Positions 5,324-6,332 of a stretch of DNA of 6,332 bases are shown here, piece by piece. The number at the start of each line of letters is the position of its first letter. Positions within the stretch are counted from its first letter, which is position 1. Origin of the DNA: an uncultured Chthoniobacterales bacterium (GTDB lineage: Bacteria; Verrucomicrobiota; Verrucomicrobiia; Chthoniobacterales; CAKUMP01); the NCBI GenBank assembly GCA_934667795.1, contig CAKUMP010000141.1, positions 1 to 6,332 of the forward strand, written 5' to 3'. A program made the translations under genes and the position numbers. Below the pieces are notes generated by a model. It was not told the origin of the DNA. It saw only the letters and a program-made list of their open reading frames with translations, and searched no databases.

Positions 5324-5546
5324 GGATTTTCTCTGAAATGAAGAGAAGGAAGCGACTTAAAAAATGACATTCCTATATAAACAGGTACGAAAACTGCTGC
5401 TCATTTAGCACGCTATTCAGGTTTATATATGGGGTCTTATTGGGGAGGCGTAATTCCAGAGGGTTGTATAAATTTTCCTGACTTTTATTGTTAACATTCC
5501 TTTCTTTTATTTAAAAATCATAAAAAATATAAAATCAGGTCTATTC
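5324..5546. other. AT-rich divergent spacer without a convincing gene
   Basis: This stretch separates the leftward Rid-family gene from the rightward PATR gene. It contains a 9-bp inverted repeat, TATATAAAC (5374-5382) and GTTTATATA (5421-5429). A TATAAA at 5528-5533 could be the -10 of the rightward gene, with no good -35. Short frames such as 5364-5408 (14 residues) have no supporting signals. No tRNA-like or riboswitch-like fold was apparent by eye. Confidence 0.4.
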
Positions 5547-6332
5547 AAGAGTTTATTATTTTATTTTCGCACTTCCATTTTGAGTTTATTTATTCTATCG
5601 AGTTTCAGTTTTGCGGAGACGATCACGTATGTGGATGGGGAAATCGTACGGATACGATAGAGCTGACCGAAGATGGGATTTTGACGATTGAAAGTGGGAC
5701 GGCCACCCAAAGTGGTCCGATTGGAGAAGAATGGGATCCGGTCAGTATTACTAAAACGGGACAAGGCATGTTGATTCTTACGGGAAACAATTATTATTCC
5801 GGAAGCACGATTGTAGAAGCCGGGAGTTTACTGATTGGGAGTAGTTCTGCATTATCTTCTTATACAGATCTTGTCTTGAATGGGGGGACTTTAGATCTGG
5901 ATGGATATGGCGCGACGCTGAATAATCTGGATGGTTCCAATGGGACGCTTGCGTTTGGTACGGGAGGTTCTGTCTATATTTATGGGGGTGGCTCTTTTGG
6001 GGGAGCTTTGACGGAAGGGGGCGAAAATTTGGAAGGGTTTTATTCGGCTTTGCTTTATTACGGGAATGATATTTTGACACTCAGTGGGAATAGTCATTTC
6101 CTTGGAGATCTTTACGCGCTGGATGGAAAAATTGTTTCCAGTGGCATATCGTCTTTTGGAGGACTGGCTTTTTATGGCGGAGCATTTGAAGTGGGCGGAG
6201 GCGTCACGACGATTGATAGTTACGTTTATATCAGTGCAGCAGGGGGTGCGTCATTAAGTGTTACGGGTGGCGGGAAATTCGAGGTAAATCAACTCTGGAT
6301 TGGGGCGTATAGCGGGGAGGAAGGAGACGTTT
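5547..6332 (+). CDS. Autotransporter-associated beta-strand (PATR) surface protein, 5' part, probably frameshifted
   Basis: From 5648 to the right edge one frame is open and strongly patterned. ITKTGQGMLILTGNNYYSGS followed by TIVEAGSLLIG (5747-5839) is a clear PATR repeat (usual form 'l.K.G.GtL.LsG.NtYsGgT.i..G.L.vg'). Then come Gly/Ser-rich strands such as LVLNGGTLDLDGYGATLNNL, SVYIYGGGSFGGAL and GASLSVTGGGKFEV, typical of long right-handed beta-helix surface or passenger proteins. The signal peptide is in a different frame: KSLLFYFRTSILSLFILSSFSFA from 5547, with a cut expected after SFA, continuing ETITYVDGEIVRIR to a TAG at 5658-5660. Adding one G to the G4 run at 5637-5640 joins the frames as ETITYVDGGNRTDTIELTEDG. 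No ATG precedes the signal peptide in frame; the codon before Lys is TTC (5544). As it stands the gene is either inactivated or carries sequence errors. The first ATG in the downstream frame, 5768, lies inside the PATR repeat. Confidence 0.7.

Noticed and set aside
5364..5408. 14-residue frame MTFLYKQVRKLLLI as a small peptide gene
   Set aside because: Too short to judge, AAGGAAG is too far upstream, and no homology or codon signal supports it.
5637..5646. Programmed -1 frameshift site to explain the PATR frame change
   Set aside because: The in-frame codons GGG-GAA do not form a classical X-XXY-YYZ slippery heptamer and slipping back one base gives poor pairing; a simple G-run indel is more economical.

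Overview
The window looks like a piece of a PVC-superphylum chromosome, most likely Verrucomicrobiota or a relative such as Lentisphaerota or Kiritimatiellota. The basis is gene content: DUF1559-style pseudopilins with an FTLVELL start and a C-terminal YLDGH motif, a LamG/propeller protein, a LacI-family regulator fragment, an autotransporter-associated beta-strand (PATR) protein, and several Sec-exported proteins of unknown function. This is inference; there is no rRNA or marker gene in the window.

Layout, left to right. (1) 1-402, minus strand: the 5' end of an exported protein that runs off the left edge. (2) 479-1162, plus: an intact pseudopilin, divergent from (1) across a 76-bp AT-rich spacer. 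(3) 1237-2853, plus: a 538-residue protein in which a LamG/concanavalin-like jelly roll is split by an apparent seven-bladed propeller. (4) 2854-3133: a non-coding convergent spacer holding a long imperfect inverted repeat built from 8-bp units. (5) 3134-3655, minus: the C-terminal half of a LacI-family regulator with no DNA-binding domain. (6) 3689-4117, plus: a pseudopilin remnant without its N-terminal helix or its C-terminal motif. (7) 4114-4740, plus: an intact small exported protein whose start overlaps the stop of (6). (8) 4741-4852: a spacer between convergent genes with two abutting tandem repeats, one of them a G-quadruplex candidate. (9) 4853-5323, minus: a Rid-family (YjgF/YER057c/UK114) protein. 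(10) 5324-5546: AT-rich spacer. (11) 5547-6332, plus: the start of a PATR surface protein that runs off the right edge and appears frameshifted near its N terminus.

How they fit together. Twice, a pseudopilin gene lies directly upstream of a gene for a beta-rich protein (2 then 3; 6 then 7). This suggests a repeated 'pseudopilin plus partner' gene module, of which the second copy is decaying. Genes 5 and 6 are divergent and both lack their 5' parts at the place where they meet, which is what one deletion across a shared divergent promoter would leave. With the probable frameshift in (11), the window reads as an accessory, partly eroding set of surface and secretion genes. I see no tRNA, rRNA, CRISPR array, transposase or complete mobile element, and I cannot identify a new biological system with confidence. 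The most unusual single object is the LamG protein carrying an inserted propeller and no export signal.
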